Position numbers and translations under genes: made by a program
Assembly: GCA_022826505.1 (NCBI GenBank)
Contig: JAJDUQ010000227.1
Coordinates: 21,078 to 85,077, forward strand
Direction of reading: 5' to 3'
Length of the DNA stretch: 64,000 bases
From: Gammaproteobacteria bacterium
GTDB lineage: Bacteria; Pseudomonadota; Gammaproteobacteria; HK1
Shown: positions 45,411-55,217 of the stretch, one piece after another
Position numbering within the stretch: the first letter of the stretch is position 1
Layout of the letters: the number at the start of each line of letters is the position of its first letter
The notes under the pieces: model-generated
Told to the model about the DNA's origin: nothing
Database searches by the model: none
What the model saw: the letters and a program-made list of their open reading frames with translations, nothing else

Positions 45411-47297
45411 TCAGATCTCGGCGAGATTCCCGTTGCGTTCGAGCCAGTCGCGGCGATCGGCGGCACGCTTCTTCGCAAGCAGGAGATCGAGCGCTTCGTC
45501 GGCATCGTCGTCGGGGGCGACGGTGAGTCGAACGAGGCGGCGAGTTTCCGGCGCGATGGTCGTCTCGCGAAGCTGCAGCGGATTCATCTCTCCCAGTCCC
45601 TTGAATCGCTGAACGTTGACCTTGCCCTTGAACTTCTCGGCCGCGATTCGATCGAGAACGCCCATTTTCTCACCATCGTCGAGGGCGTAGAACACGTCCT
45701 TTCCGGCATCGATACGGTACAGCGGCGGCATTGCTACGTGGACACGATTGTCGAGCACGAGCGAGCGGAAGTGTCGAAGAAACAGGGCGCACAGCAATGT
45801 CGCGATGTGCGCGCCGTCCGAGTCGGCGTCCGCGAGGATGCAGACCTTTCCGTATCGCAGCCCGCCCAAGTCGCACGATCCGGGATCGACCCCGATCGCG
45901 ATGGCGATGTCGTGCACCTCCTGCGACGAAAGCACCTGCCCGGACTCCACCTCCCAGGTGTTGAGAATCTTGCCCCGCAACGGCATGACCGCCTGGAACT
46001 CCCGATCCCGGGCCTGTTTGGCGGAACCACCGGCGGAATCGCCCTCGACCAGAAACAGCTCCGTGCGGGCGAGATCCTGTGAGGTGCAGTCGGCAAGCTT
46101 GCCGGGCAAAGCCGGTCCGGACGTGACCTTCTTCCGAACCACTCGCTTCGCCGATCGCATGCGGAGCTGTGCGCTGGCAATTGCGACCTCGGCGATGCGA
46201 TCACCGGCGTCCGGATGCTGGCCCAGCCACAGGCTGAACGCATTCTTCGCGACCCCGGAAACGAACGCCGCGCATTCTCTGGACGACAGCCGATCCTTGG
46301 TCTGTCCGGTAAACTGAGGCTCGTTCATCTTCACCGACAGCACGTATCGGCACCGGTCCCAGAGATCCTCGGGCGCGAGCTTGACTCCGCGCGGAAGCAG
46401 ATTGCGGAACTCGCAGTACTCGCGCAATGCCTCCAGAAGTCCGGCGCGAAACCCATTGACGTGCGTTCCGCCGAGGGTCGTGGGGATCAGGTTGACATAG
46501 CTCTCGGCGGGCCCCTCCCCGCCCTCCGGCAACCATACCGCGGCCCAGTCCACGGCCTCGGTGTTGCCTTCGAGGCTTCCGATGAACGGCGAACGCGGTA
46601 TGACGTCGGCGGCCTCGATTGCGTCACGAAGATAGGCGCTCAGGCCATCCTCGTAGTGCCACTCGGTTCGTTCGCCCGTCGCCTCGTCCTCGAACGACAC
46701 CCGCAGACCGGGACAGAGCACAGCCTTGGCGCGCAACGCATGGAGGAGCCGCGGCGTCGCGAATTTCGGAGAGTCGAAGTACCGCGCATCGGGCCAGAAG
46801 CGGATCGTCGTGCCCGTGTTCCGGCGACCTACGGAACCGACAACCTCCAGATCGACCACCTTCTCCCCGCCCGCAAATCTCATCGCGTATTCGTTGCCGT
46901 CTCGCTTCACGCGTACCTCGAGTCGTCGCGACAGCGCGTTGACGACCGACACCCCGACCCCGTGGAGGCCGCCCGAGAAGCGATAGCTCCCCGACGAAAA
47001 CTTCCCGCCGGCATGGAGGCGGGTGAGAATGAGCTCGACGCCGGGGATGCCCTCTTCGGGGTGGACGTCGACGGGCATCCCGCGCCCGTCGTCGCTGACC
47101 GTCAGCGAGTCGTCCCTGTGCGCGACGACCGAGAGGCAGCTCGCCTGTCCGACAAGCGCCTCGTCGACGCTGTTGTCGATGACTTCCTGCGCGAGATGGT
47201 TCGGGCGTGTGGTATCGGTGTACATGCCCGGGCGCTTGCGCACCGGATCGAGCCCGACCAGGACCTCGATGGAGGCGGCATCGTATGTCGCGTTCAT
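45411..47297 (-). CDS. parE: DNA topoisomerase IV subunit B
   Basis: LVGLDPVRKRPGMYTDTTRPNHLAQEVIDNSVDEAL...LVEGDSAGGSAKQARDREFQAVMPLRGKILN. Confidence 0.97.
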   Translation of the reverse strand: MNATYDAASIEVLVGLDPVRKRPGMYTDTTRPNHLAQEVIDNSVDEALVGQASCLSVVAHRDDSLTVSDDGRGMPVDVHPEEGIPGVELILTRLHAGGKFSSGSYRFSGGLHGVGVSVVNALSRRLEVRVKRDGNEYAMRFAGGEKVVDLEVVGSVGRRNTGTTIRFWPDARYFDSPKFATPRLLHALRAKAVLCPGLRVSFEDEATGERTEWHYEDGLSAYLRDAIEAADVIPRSPFIGSLEGNTEAVDWAAVWLPEGGEGPAESYVNLIPTTLGGTHVNGFRAGLLEALREYCEFRNLLPRGVKLAPEDLWDRCRYVLSVKMNEPQFTGQTKDRLSSRECAAFVSGVAKNAFSLWLGQHPDAGDRIAEVAIASAQLRMRSAKRVVRKKVTSGPALPGKLADCTSQDLARTELFLVEGDSAGGSAKQARDREFQAVMPLRGKILNTWEVESGQVLSSQEVHDIAIAIGVDPGSCDLGGLRYGKVCILADADSDGAHIATLLCALFLRHFRSLVLDNRVHVAMPPLYRIDAGKDVFYALDDGEKMGVLDRIAAEKFKGKVNVQRFKGLGEMNPLQLRETTIAPETRRLVRLTVAPDDDADEALDLLLAKKRAADRRDWLERNGNLAEI

Positions 47298-47866
47298 TGG
47301 CGAGCGACGCATGCGTCGTGTTGTGTCGCAAACGCAATTGGACCAACCCACCGAGGCTCGTCACAAGCTCTCTCGTCTCTCCGCCTCGTCTCTTTCACAC
47401 CTGGATCCCGCCCGTCGCTTCTTCACCCGGTGCTGCCGGTTCGGACGTCTTGCACCCTCGGAGCCGCCGGTGTTGAGCCCTTTCCCGCCCGCGGCTCGTC
47501 GAGCTGTGTCATTCGGCCGGAGCGCAGCGCACGCGCCATGCCGGGTACACTATGGCTTGGCTTCCGACAACACAACATCTTGCGTTCCAATCCCCGCACG
47601 GACGCTAGCTGTTGCGGTTGGAACGCTTCGCCGATTGTCCGACATTTTGACCCCGCGCACAGTCGCCGCACAATACCCGACTCCCGGCAGATCGTGGATG
47701 CCCGTCAGTGGGTGCGACCGCACATCCCCGCGCGGAGGGAAGTTGATGCGCTTTTCGCGCCCGGCTTCGTACACGCTCGGGATTGGTTTTCGAAAGCCGT
47801 CTTCGAAATTCCGATCCGGATTCGAGGCGAGCAGGCGAATGCAAACGTGACCGGCCGTCCCGGGAT

Positions 47867-48445
47867 TCAGTCGATGTCCGCGACCAGTGCCGCGCGCGAT
47901 GCCTCCGACAGCACGCAGTCGTGCCGATACCGGTCATGCTCGATTCCGAATTGCATCGCGGCTCTGTCGCGGAGGGCATCGTGCATTCCATCCGGAAGCT
48001 CGAATCGCAGAAAATGGACCGCGGAGGTCTTGTCGTCGTTCGCCCTGTCGAGATCCTCGTCCGCGACCGCAAACGTGCGATCTCCTCCGGCGCCCAGCCA
48101 GACTCGGTCTTCGATTCCGCGAAGACTGCCGAGCATGCGCCGCCGTTCATCCGGATCCTCGTACTCCAGCATGAACGTGGCCTTGAGGTTGGTACCGTCC
48201 GGTATGAGCGGGTTGTAGGCGGCAAGCTCCTCCTCGATGGCTTCGGATTCGAAGATTCGCTCCACCCGCAGCATTTCCTGAATCTGATACTGGATGGTCA
48301 GCCGATCCTCGAAATACAACGTGGCATTCGGTCCGATCGACACCTTCCTCAAGCGCTTGTGAGCCAGCACGCGGGCCCGGAACTCCGCTCGAATCTCGTG
48401 GTACCGCTCGAGGCTGAACAGGTCGGATCGGCTGAGCTTGTCCAC
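47867..48445 (-). CDS. DUF3501 family protein
   Basis: RAHKRLRKVSIGPNATLYFEDRLTIQYQIQEMLRVERI; adjacent to GlpC-like Fe-S protein and rubrerythrin. Confidence 0.8.
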   Translation of the reverse strand: MDKLSRSDLFSLERYHEIRAEFRARVLAHKRLRKVSIGPNATLYFEDRLTIQYQIQEMLRVERIFESEAIEEELAAYNPLIPDGTNLKATFMLEYEDPDERRRMLGSLRGIEDRVWLGAGGDRTFAVADEDLDRANDDKTSAVHFLRFELPDGMHDALRDRAAMQFGIEHDRYRHDCVLSEASRAALVADID

Positions 48446-48448
48446 GAT

Positions 48449-49795
48449 TCAGATCCCGTACGCTCTGCGCAGCAGAGACATCGGGGCGACGGGGACGGAG
48501 CCGTCACCGAGCGTGTTGCCGATGTGATGCGCGGCCATGATGCAGTCGCTGGTGTAGTAGTCCGGATTCGACTCGGTCACCTTGCGCGCGACCGGTCTCG
48601 CAATCTTCGTCGCGACCTCGTGAAATTCCTTCTTCACTGCGTACGTTCCGTCATGACCCGAGCATCGTTCGATGACCGTGACCTCGGTATCCGGTACGAG
48701 CGCCAGCACATCGCGGGTCTTCAAGCCGATGTTCTGGACCCGCTGGTGGCATGCCGCGTGATAGGCGACTCTCCCGAGCCCGGTGCGGAAGTCGGTGTTC
48801 AGCCTGCCGGCACGGTGTCGCAGCGCGAGGTACTCGAAAGGATCGAAGAACGCCGCACGCACCTTCTCCACCTCGGGGTCGTCGGGAAACAGGAGCGGGA
48901 GTTCCTGCTTGAACATCAGTACGCACGAGGGAATGGGCGCAACGAGATCCCATCCATCGTCCACGAGACGAGCCAGCTCCCGGACGTTGACCTCCCTGGC
49001 CTGCGAGACGGCATCGAGGTCGCCGAGCTCGAGTTTCGGCATTCCGCAGCATCGCTCCCGCGCCGCCATGGTGACAGGGATGCCGTTGTGTTCGAACACG
49101 AGCACGATGTCTTCGCCGACGTCGGGTTCGTTGTAATTTGCGTAGCAGCCCGCAAACAGCGCCACCCTGCCGCGTGTCTCCGGAGTCGGCACGGCGTCAG
49201 CGTGAGACGTCCTCCTCGAACGGAGCCGGCTTCTCAGGGTCCGTGACGCATAGGGCGGCAGGCGAGCGTCCCGATGCACTCCGAACACGGTCTCGAGCGC
49301 CACCCGAGCCGGCTTCGACGCATTCGCCGCGTTCACCAGCGGTGCCATGACCGGCTTTGCCGCGAGGGTCCCGACGGCATCGGTCGAGCTCAGCGTCCGG
49401 TTGCGCAATCCCGCTCCCTCGCGGCGATGCTTGACCGCCTTGGCCCGCAGCATCAGATGCGGGAAATCCACGTTCCATTCGTGCGGCGGAACGTACGGGC
49501 ACTTCGTCATGAAGCACATGTCGCAGAGGTAGCAGTGATCGACGACCTTCCAGTAATCGGTCCTCGAGACCCCATCCAGCTCCATGGAATCGGACTCGTC
49601 GATGAGGTCGAACAGGGTCGGAAACGCGTGACAGAGATTGAAGCACCTGCGACAGCCGTGGCAGATGTCGTACACACGCTCGAGCTCTGCGAACAATGCG
49701 GCCTCGTCCCGGAACTCCGCGCTCTTCCAGTCCAGCGGATGACGCCGCGGCGCCTCGAGACTTCCTTCGCGGCGGTCGGTGGTGGGGGATGTCAT
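48449..49795 (-). CDS. (Fe-S)-binding, heterodisulfide reductase/GlpC-like protein
   Basis: CHGCRRCFNLCHAFPTLFDLID...CYLCDMCFMTKCPYVPP; CCG-type domains (RERCCGMPKLELGD, RCSGHDGTYA). Confidence 0.88.
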   Translation of the reverse strand: MTSPTTDRREGSLEAPRRHPLDWKSAEFRDEAALFAELERVYDICHGCRRCFNLCHAFPTLFDLIDESDSMELDGVSRTDYWKVVDHCYLCDMCFMTKCPYVPPHEWNVDFPHLMLRAKAVKHRREGAGLRNRTLSSTDAVGTLAAKPVMAPLVNAANASKPARVALETVFGVHRDARLPPYASRTLRSRLRSRRTSHADAVPTPETRGRVALFAGCYANYNEPDVGEDIVLVFEHNGIPVTMAARERCCGMPKLELGDLDAVSQAREVNVRELARLVDDGWDLVAPIPSCVLMFKQELPLLFPDDPEVEKVRAAFFDPFEYLALRHRAGRLNTDFRTGLGRVAYHAACHQRVQNIGLKTRDVLALVPDTEVTVIERCSGHDGTYAVKKEFHEVATKIARPVARKVTESNPDYYTSDCIMAAHHIGNTLGDGSVPVAPMSLLRRAYGI

Positions 49796-50034
49796 GAAGT
49801 GGACCGTGGCGCTCGGGTAGGTCCGAGGCAGGTATACGGTTCGAGCGGGACGCGGACGGAAAGGCCGGCCGCGTCATTCGACGCTATCGGCCGCACCGCT
49901 GCACGACTTCGTGCTCGCACAATTCGTCGGAACCCGGAAATCAATGCCGCAGCCGGGGGTCCGACACCGTCCGTCCGGACGGGCGGCGGATCTCCAACCG
50001 TGCTCGCCGATGCCGGACTGCGGGCAACGGTCGA

Positions 50035-50454
50035 TCAGGCGTCCAGATTGTCGAGGGCCTTCTGAAAGCGATTCGCGTGCGAACGCTCGGCCTTCGCGAG
50101 AGTCTCGAACCAGTCCGCGATCTCGTCAAACCCCTCGTCCCGTGCGGCCTTGGCCATGCCTGGATACATGTCCGTGTACTCGTGCGTCTCGCCGGCAATC
50201 GCGGCCTTGAGATTGTCGGACGTGGTGCCGATGGCAAGGCCGGTCGCCGGATCGCCGACTGCCTCGAGGTACTCGAGGTGGCCGTGCGCATGCCCGGTCT
50301 CTCCTTCGGCGGTCGAACGGAACACCGCAGACACGTCGTTGTAGCCCTCGACATCCGCCTTTTGCGCAAAGTACAGGTAACGGCGGTTGGCCTGCGATTC
50401 ACCGGCAAATGCATCCTTCAGGTTCTGCTCGGTCCTGCTTCCCTTGAGTGCCAT
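50035..50454 (-). CDS. Rubrerythrin
   Basis: [52 protein letters not shown]; ferritin-like, no C-terminal rubredoxin domain. Confidence 0.93.
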   Translation of the reverse strand: MALKGSRTEQNLKDAFAGESQANRRYLYFAQKADVEGYNDVSAVFRSTAEGETGHAHGHLEYLEAVGDPATGLAIGTTSDNLKAAIAGETHEYTDMYPGMAKAARDEGFDEIADWFETLAKAERSHANRFQKALDNLDA

Positions 50455-50521
50455 GAATGTTTCTCCGCGTGTAGTGAATCCGGAAACCTGCGGGGCGAGA
50501 CTCCGCTCCTGCGCAGTAGAT

Positions 50522-50536
50522 TTAGACTCGTTCTAA
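50522..50536. promoter_or_regulatory. 7-1-7 inverted repeat TTAGACT-C-GTTCTAA, candidate PerR/Fur-like operator for the rubrerythrin cluster
   Basis: Two outer TTAGA/TCTAA half sites match exactly; lies about 70 nt upstream of the rubrerythrin ATG. Confidence 0.4.
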
Positions 50537-50546
50537 GGCGGCCGGC

Positions 50547-50575
50547 AGCCTACCCCCGGGTAGACGGAGTGTCAA
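50547..50575 (-). promoter_or_regulatory. Candidate sigma70 promoter TTGACA-N17-TAGGCT with CTACCCGGGGGTAG palindrome in the spacer
   Basis: Minus strand reading of 50575-50547; perfect -35, weak -10, 6-bp inverted repeat with 2-nt centre at 50550-50563. Confidence 0.45.
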
Positions 50576-50797
50576 TGCAAATCGGCGGTGAACAAACCGC
50601 GACGGGAATCCGATGGATCCGAGTCGGGTCGCATTCGGAACGAGACTTCAAACGTCGCCGGCGACCCACCACCGCGCGATTCATGTGACTTCCGAAATCG
50701 CTCTCCGGTTCGCCGTGCGACCGCCGAACTCGTATCGAATTGACCGCTGGAGAGAGGCTGCTGTAGCTTCGACACATCACGTACCAGAGACCGTGCC

Positions 50798-51046
50798 GTG
50801 GAAATTCCAAAGGAAGCGCCCGCGTTCGAGGACGCATTGGAAGAGCTCGAAACGATTGTCGAGCGGATGGAAGACGGCGAGCCGAGCCTCGAAGAATCCC
50901 TGAAGATCTTCGAACGCGGAATGGATCTGACGCGCACATGCCAGAAGGCACTCGATGATGCCGAGCAGCGCATCCGGACGCTCGCCGAGTCGGAACCTCC
51001 ACCGGATGCGACGGATGCGGACGAGACCTCTGCCTCGAATGACTGA
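50798..51046 (+). CDS. xseB: Exodeoxyribonuclease VII small subunit
   Basis: [53 protein letters not shown] start. Confidence 0.93.
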   Translation: MEIPKEAPAFEDALEELETIVERMEDGEPSLEESLKIFERGMDLTRTCQKALDDAEQRIRTLAESEPPPDATDADETSASND

Positions 51047-51926
51047 ACCGGTTCCGTTCACCGAGCGGTTCTCCGAATATCAGGAACGTGTTCACGCGAT
51101 GCTTGAGCGTGCGTTGCCGCTGGCGACCGAACCACCACAACGGTTGCACGAGGCAATGCGATACGCGGTGCTCAGCGGTGGCAAGCGCATTCGCGCAATT
51201 CTCGTCATCGCCACCGGACAGACCCTGAATGCCCGCGTCGAGCGTCTCGAGCCACCGGCGTGCGCGGTGGAGTTCATCCACGCCTACTCGCTGGTGCATG
51301 ACGACATGCCCTCGATGGACGACGATGATCTGCGCCGCGGTGTACCCACATGCCACCGGGCCTTCGGAGAGGCGACCGCGCTCCTGGCCGGCGATGCGCT
51401 GCAGTCCCTGGCGTTTGAAACACTCGCATCGGCGCCGGCGCCGAATGCGGGGGACCTGGTGCGCGTCCTCGCACACGCCAGCGGTTCGCAGGGAATGGCC
51501 GGAGGTCAGGCGGTCGATCTCGAATCGGTCGGTGAAACGCTGACGCTCGACGAACTCGAGCACATGCATCTCAGGAAGACCGGCGCTCTCATCCGGGCGA
51601 GCGTGCGTCTCGGCGTTCTCAGCGCCGGAGCACGAGACCCGGAGATTCTCGATCGACTGGACGAATTTGCGCGCTGCATCGGTCTGGCCTTTCAGATTCG
51701 CGACGACGTTCTGGACATCGAAGGAGAGACGGCAACGCTCGGGAAGCGTCAGGGAGCCGACGTGGCGCTCAACAAGCCGACCTATCCGGCGATACTCGGA
51801 CTCGAAGCATCCAAGGCGCATGCTCGCGCACTGCATGAGCGGGCCGCGGAGCAAATTGCCCCCTTTGGAGACGACGCCGACTTCCTGCGTGCGCTCTCCG
51901 GGTTCATCGTGGACCGGATGAATTGA
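51039..51926 (+). CDS. ispA: Farnesyl diphosphate synthase / polyprenyl synthetase
   Basis: [45 protein letters not shown]; starts in overlap with the xseB stop. Confidence 0.94.
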   Translation: MTEPVPFTERFSEYQERVHAMLERALPLATEPPQRLHEAMRYAVLSGGKRIRAILVIATGQTLNARVERLEPPACAVEFIHAYSLVHDDMPSMDDDDLRRGVPTCHRAFGEATALLAGDALQSLAFETLASAPAPNAGDLVRVLAHASGSQGMAGGQAVDLESVGETLTLDELEHMHLRKTGALIRASVRLGVLSAGARDPEILDRLDEFARCIGLAFQIRDDVLDIEGETATLGKRQGADVALNKPTYPAILGLEASKAHARALHERAAEQIAPFGDDADFLRALSGFIVDRMN

Positions 51927-52130
51927 AGATTCGGATCATGACGGAGCTTCTTGCACACGGTCTCGAACGGGAAAGGTTCCATTCGGCCTTCGGGTCTTCG
52001 GTGATGCAGAACCACCGATTTGACGCTCGTTCGCTTCATCGGGGGTTCTGTCCGTAGCGCTCGGTCTGTGGTGCGGCGAGAAATTCCTGAGTAAAATGGT
52101 CGGAATTAGTCGGCGCATGCATCATGCGCG

Positions 52131-52991
52131 ATGACACGGGGCACGACGGGAATGACGACGAACGCGGTTGCCATCGAATCTCCTGCACGGACGGTGGAGA
52201 TTCCCGATGTTCAGGGGAGTCCGGATACCCGCAACATTGCCATCGACAAGGTGGGTATCAAGGGAATTCGCCACCCGGTACGCGTCCGCGATCGCTCGCA
52301 GGGCGAGCAGCACACCGTCGCCAGCTTCAACATGTACGTGGAGCTCCCCCACAACTTCAAGGGGACTCACATGTCGCGCTTCGTGGCGATCCTGAACAAC
52401 CACGAGTACGAAATCACCGTCAAGTCATTCCGCGACATGCTGCGCGAAATGACCACGCTGCTGGAGGCGGATGCCGGTCATATCGAGATGACCTTTCCGT
52501 ACTTCGTCCGCAAGGCGTCGCCGGTCACGGGAGTGACGAGTCTCATGGACTACGAGGTGACGCTGGTGGGGCGAATCGCCTCCGGCTCCCCCCGCATCGA
52601 GGTTCACGTGGTGGTTCCGGTCACCAGTCTGTGTCCCTGCTCGAAACAGATTTCGGACTACGGAGCCCACAACCAACGCTCGCACGTGACGGTGAGAGCC
52701 GCGACACGCGGGTGGTTCTGGATCGAGGAGCTGATCGATATCGTCGAATCGGAAGCCTCGTGCGAGCTGTTCGGGCTGCTGAAGCGCCCCGACGAGAAAT
52801 TCGTCACCGAACGAGCGTACGAAAACCCGAAGTTCGTCGAGGACATGGTGCGCGACGTCGCCCGTCGACTGAACGACGAGGAGCGGATTGTCGGTTACGT
52901 GGTCGAGGCGGAGAACTTCGAGTCGATACACAATCATTCCGCGTACGCGTTCATCGAACGCGACAAGGAGCGCGATATCGCGCGCGGCTGA
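52131..52991 (+). CDS. folE2: GTP cyclohydrolase I type 2 (FolE2); start may be 52152
   Basis: [25 protein letters not shown]...[27 protein letters not shown]...[12 protein letters not shown]. Confidence 0.93.
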   Translation: MTRGTTGMTTNAVAIESPARTVEIPDVQGSPDTRNIAIDKVGIKGIRHPVRVRDRSQGEQHTVASFNMYVELPHNFKGTHMSRFVAILNNHEYEITVKSFRDMLREMTTLLEADAGHIEMTFPYFVRKASPVTGVTSLMDYEVTLVGRIASGSPRIEVHVVVPVTSLCPCSKQISDYGAHNQRSHVTVRAATRGWFWIEELIDIVESEASCELFGLLKRPDEKFVTERAYENPKFVEDMVRDVARRLNDEERIVGYVVEAENFESIHNHSAYAFIERDKERDIARG

Positions 52992-53017
52992 ACCCTGAGG
53001 TCGGAGACTTCGAGTGC

Positions 53018-53818
53018 TCAGTCGACGATGCCTCGGCCTCCTTCCTCTGCCTTGATTTCCGTCCAGAGCTTGTCAAGCTCCGCCAGGGTCAGAGTCTCGG
53101 CGCAAGCGCCGTCTGCGGTCGCACGGCGCTCCAGCTCGCGAAATCGACGCTCGAATTTTGCGTTGGCGGAACGAGCGCATCGTTCCGGATCGGCACCGAC
53201 GTGGCGCGCAAGGTTGACCACACTGAAGAGCAGATCGCCGAGTTCGTCGTCGATACCGTCTCGATTGTCCGCCTCGACCGCCTCCTTCAATTCACCCAGC
53301 TCTTCGGCGATCTTTTCAATCACCTCAGCGGCGTTCGGCCAGTCGAATCCACCTCTTGCGGCGCGGCGCTGAAGCTTCGCGGCACGGGTCAAGGCCGGCA
53401 GCGCAACGGGGATATCGTCCAGAAGGCTCTCCCCGCTTCCGCTCTCGGCCCGCTCGGCCGCCTTCATCTCTTCCCATCGCTGCGACTGTTCGGCGTGGCT
53501 CGTGTCGATGCCGTCCCCGAAGACGTGCGGGTGACGTCGGATCATCTTGCCGGCGATTGCGTCGACGACTTCCTCGAAACCGAACGCACCCGCTTCGCGG
53601 GCGAGCTGCGCATGGAACACCACCTGAAACAGCAGATCGCCGAGCTCGTCGCGCAGATCCGGCAGGTTCTCTCGTTCGATTGCGTCCGCAACTTCATAGG
53701 CCTCCTCAATCGTGTACGGAGCAATCGTGCGATACGTCTGCACCCGGTCCCACGGGCAACCGCGCTCAGGATCACGCAGCCGTGCCATGATGCCGATGAG
53801 GTCTTCAATTGTGTTCAT
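53018..53818 (-). CDS. mazG: Nucleoside triphosphate pyrophosphohydrolase MazG
   Basis: LIGIMARLRDPERGCPWDRVQTYRTIAPYTIEEAYEVADAIE...LRDELGDLLFQVVFHAQLA; second MazG repeat present. Confidence 0.95.
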   Translation of the reverse strand: MNTIEDLIGIMARLRDPERGCPWDRVQTYRTIAPYTIEEAYEVADAIERENLPDLRDELGDLLFQVVFHAQLAREAGAFGFEEVVDAIAGKMIRRHPHVFGDGIDTSHAEQSQRWEEMKAAERAESGSGESLLDDIPVALPALTRAAKLQRRAARGGFDWPNAAEVIEKIAEELGELKEAVEADNRDGIDDELGDLLFSVVNLARHVGADPERCARSANAKFERRFRELERRATADGACAETLTLAELDKLWTEIKAEEGGRGIVD

Positions 53819-53928
53819 GAGCCAGATTCGAGATTGGATGTCATCGGGAACCGAGGTGACCATCGAGGATTCCGTCGACGCCGCCTCGCTGCCGGGTCGG
53901 CACGCCTTGCGATCCCCGGCCGCTGCTC

Positions 53929-54669
53929 TCAGCCGCCGGACACGAATTCGCAGAGCAGTCGCTGCACCCCTGCAACTCCCGATGCCAGGTTCGATCGAAT
54001 CACGTCCATCGTGAGCGCCTCGGCACTCCTGCCCGCCGCGCGGTTCGACACCACCGCGCAATGCGCGTAGCTCATGCCGAGTTCCCTTGCCAGCGCGGCT
54101 TCCGGCATTCCGGTCATGCCGACGAGATCGCAACCGTCGCGTTCCAGGCGGTCGATCTCGGCCGCCGACTCGAGTCGTGGACCTTGCGTGGCGGCATACG
54201 TGCCACCGTCGGCGGCATCGATTCCGGCACGCCGCGCCGCTTCGAGCAATCCTGCGCGCAACTGCGCGCAATAGGGAGAGGTGAAGTCCACGTGCGTCAC
54301 GTGCTCGAGGTCATCCTCGAAGAACGTATGCGCGCGGCCCCATGTGTAATCGACAATCTGATCGGGGACCACGACAGCCCCGCTATCGAGCCCGGATCGG
54401 ATTCCCCCGACCGCTGCGACCGCGACGATTCGACCAATCCCCGCTTGGTGCAGGGCCCAGATATTGGCGCGGTAATTCACCCGATGGGGCGGAATTGCGT
54501 GCGGGACGCCGTGACGGGCGAGAAACGTAATCGCGATACCTTCCAACAGACCATGGCACAGCGGTGCGGATGGCCGACCCCACGGCGTGTCGACGGTGTC
54601 GCGGCGTACGATTCTCAGACCTGCGAGTTCGATCAGGCCCGATCCTCCGATGACGGCCAGACCGTTCAC
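53929..54669 (-). CDS. S-methyl-5'-thioinosine/thioadenosine phosphorylase family
   Basis: LAVIGGSGLIELAGL...FLARHGVPHAIPPHRVNYRANIWAL...EAALARELGMSYAHCAVVSNRAAG. Confidence 0.88.
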   Translation of the reverse strand: MNGLAVIGGSGLIELAGLRIVRRDTVDTPWGRPSAPLCHGLLEGIAITFLARHGVPHAIPPHRVNYRANIWALHQAGIGRIVAVAAVGGIRSGLDSGAVVVPDQIVDYTWGRAHTFFEDDLEHVTHVDFTSPYCAQLRAGLLEAARRAGIDAADGGTYAATQGPRLESAAEIDRLERDGCDLVGMTGMPEAALARELGMSYAHCAVVSNRAAGRSAEALTMDVIRSNLASGVAGVQRLLCEFVSGG

Positions 54670-55214
54670 GAAGTATCGAGCGCGTAGATTGCGGGCAGAT
54701 TGCGAAAGTAGCCCCGGTAATCCATGCCACAGCCGAAGACGTATCGATCGTCGACCTCGAGCCCGGTGAAGTCCGCGCGGGCAACCTCACGGGGCCGGCC
54801 AATCTGCTTGTCGACGAGCACTGCACAGTAGATTTCGCGGGCCCCCAGCTCTTGGCAGTGTGCGATGATCGCCGCGAGGGTGACTCCCTCGTCGAGAATA
54901 TCGTCGACAACGAGCACACTTCGGCCCTTGAAATCACTCGACGGGTGTGCAATCCATTCCAGTGTCCGGCCTCGCACGTCACCGCGATAGCGTGTCGCGT
55001 GCACGTAGTCGATTTCGAGCGGGAACTCGAGCTGCGACACGATCCTCGACGCAGGCACCATGCCACCCATCATCACCGGAATGATCAGCGGCGTGCTCCT
55101 ACTCAGGACACTCGAGATGTCGCGAGCGAGCCTCACATATGCCGCGTCCACATCGGTCTCGCCCCACACGAGATCCGCTTCCTCCAGCACCCGCGTGTAC
55201 TCGGCAGAATTCAT
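54666..55214 (-). CDS. hpt: Hypoxanthine-guanine phosphoribosyltransferase
   Basis: PLIIPVMMGGMVPAS...VLVVDDILDEGVTLAAI; adjacent to the mtnP-like gene. Confidence 0.9.
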   Translation of the reverse strand: MNSAEYTRVLEEADLVWGETDVDAAYVRLARDISSVLSRSTPLIIPVMMGGMVPASRIVSQLEFPLEIDYVHATRYRGDVRGRTLEWIAHPSSDFKGRSVLVVDDILDEGVTLAAIIAHCQELGAREIYCAVLVDKQIGRPREVARADFTGLEVDDRYVFGCGMDYRGYFRNLPAIYALDTS

Positions 55215-55217
55215 GGC

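Noticed and set aside
46215-48218. 667-aa plus-strand ORF
   Set aside because: Shadow frame antisense to parE and running through the noncoding gap; no recognisable motif.
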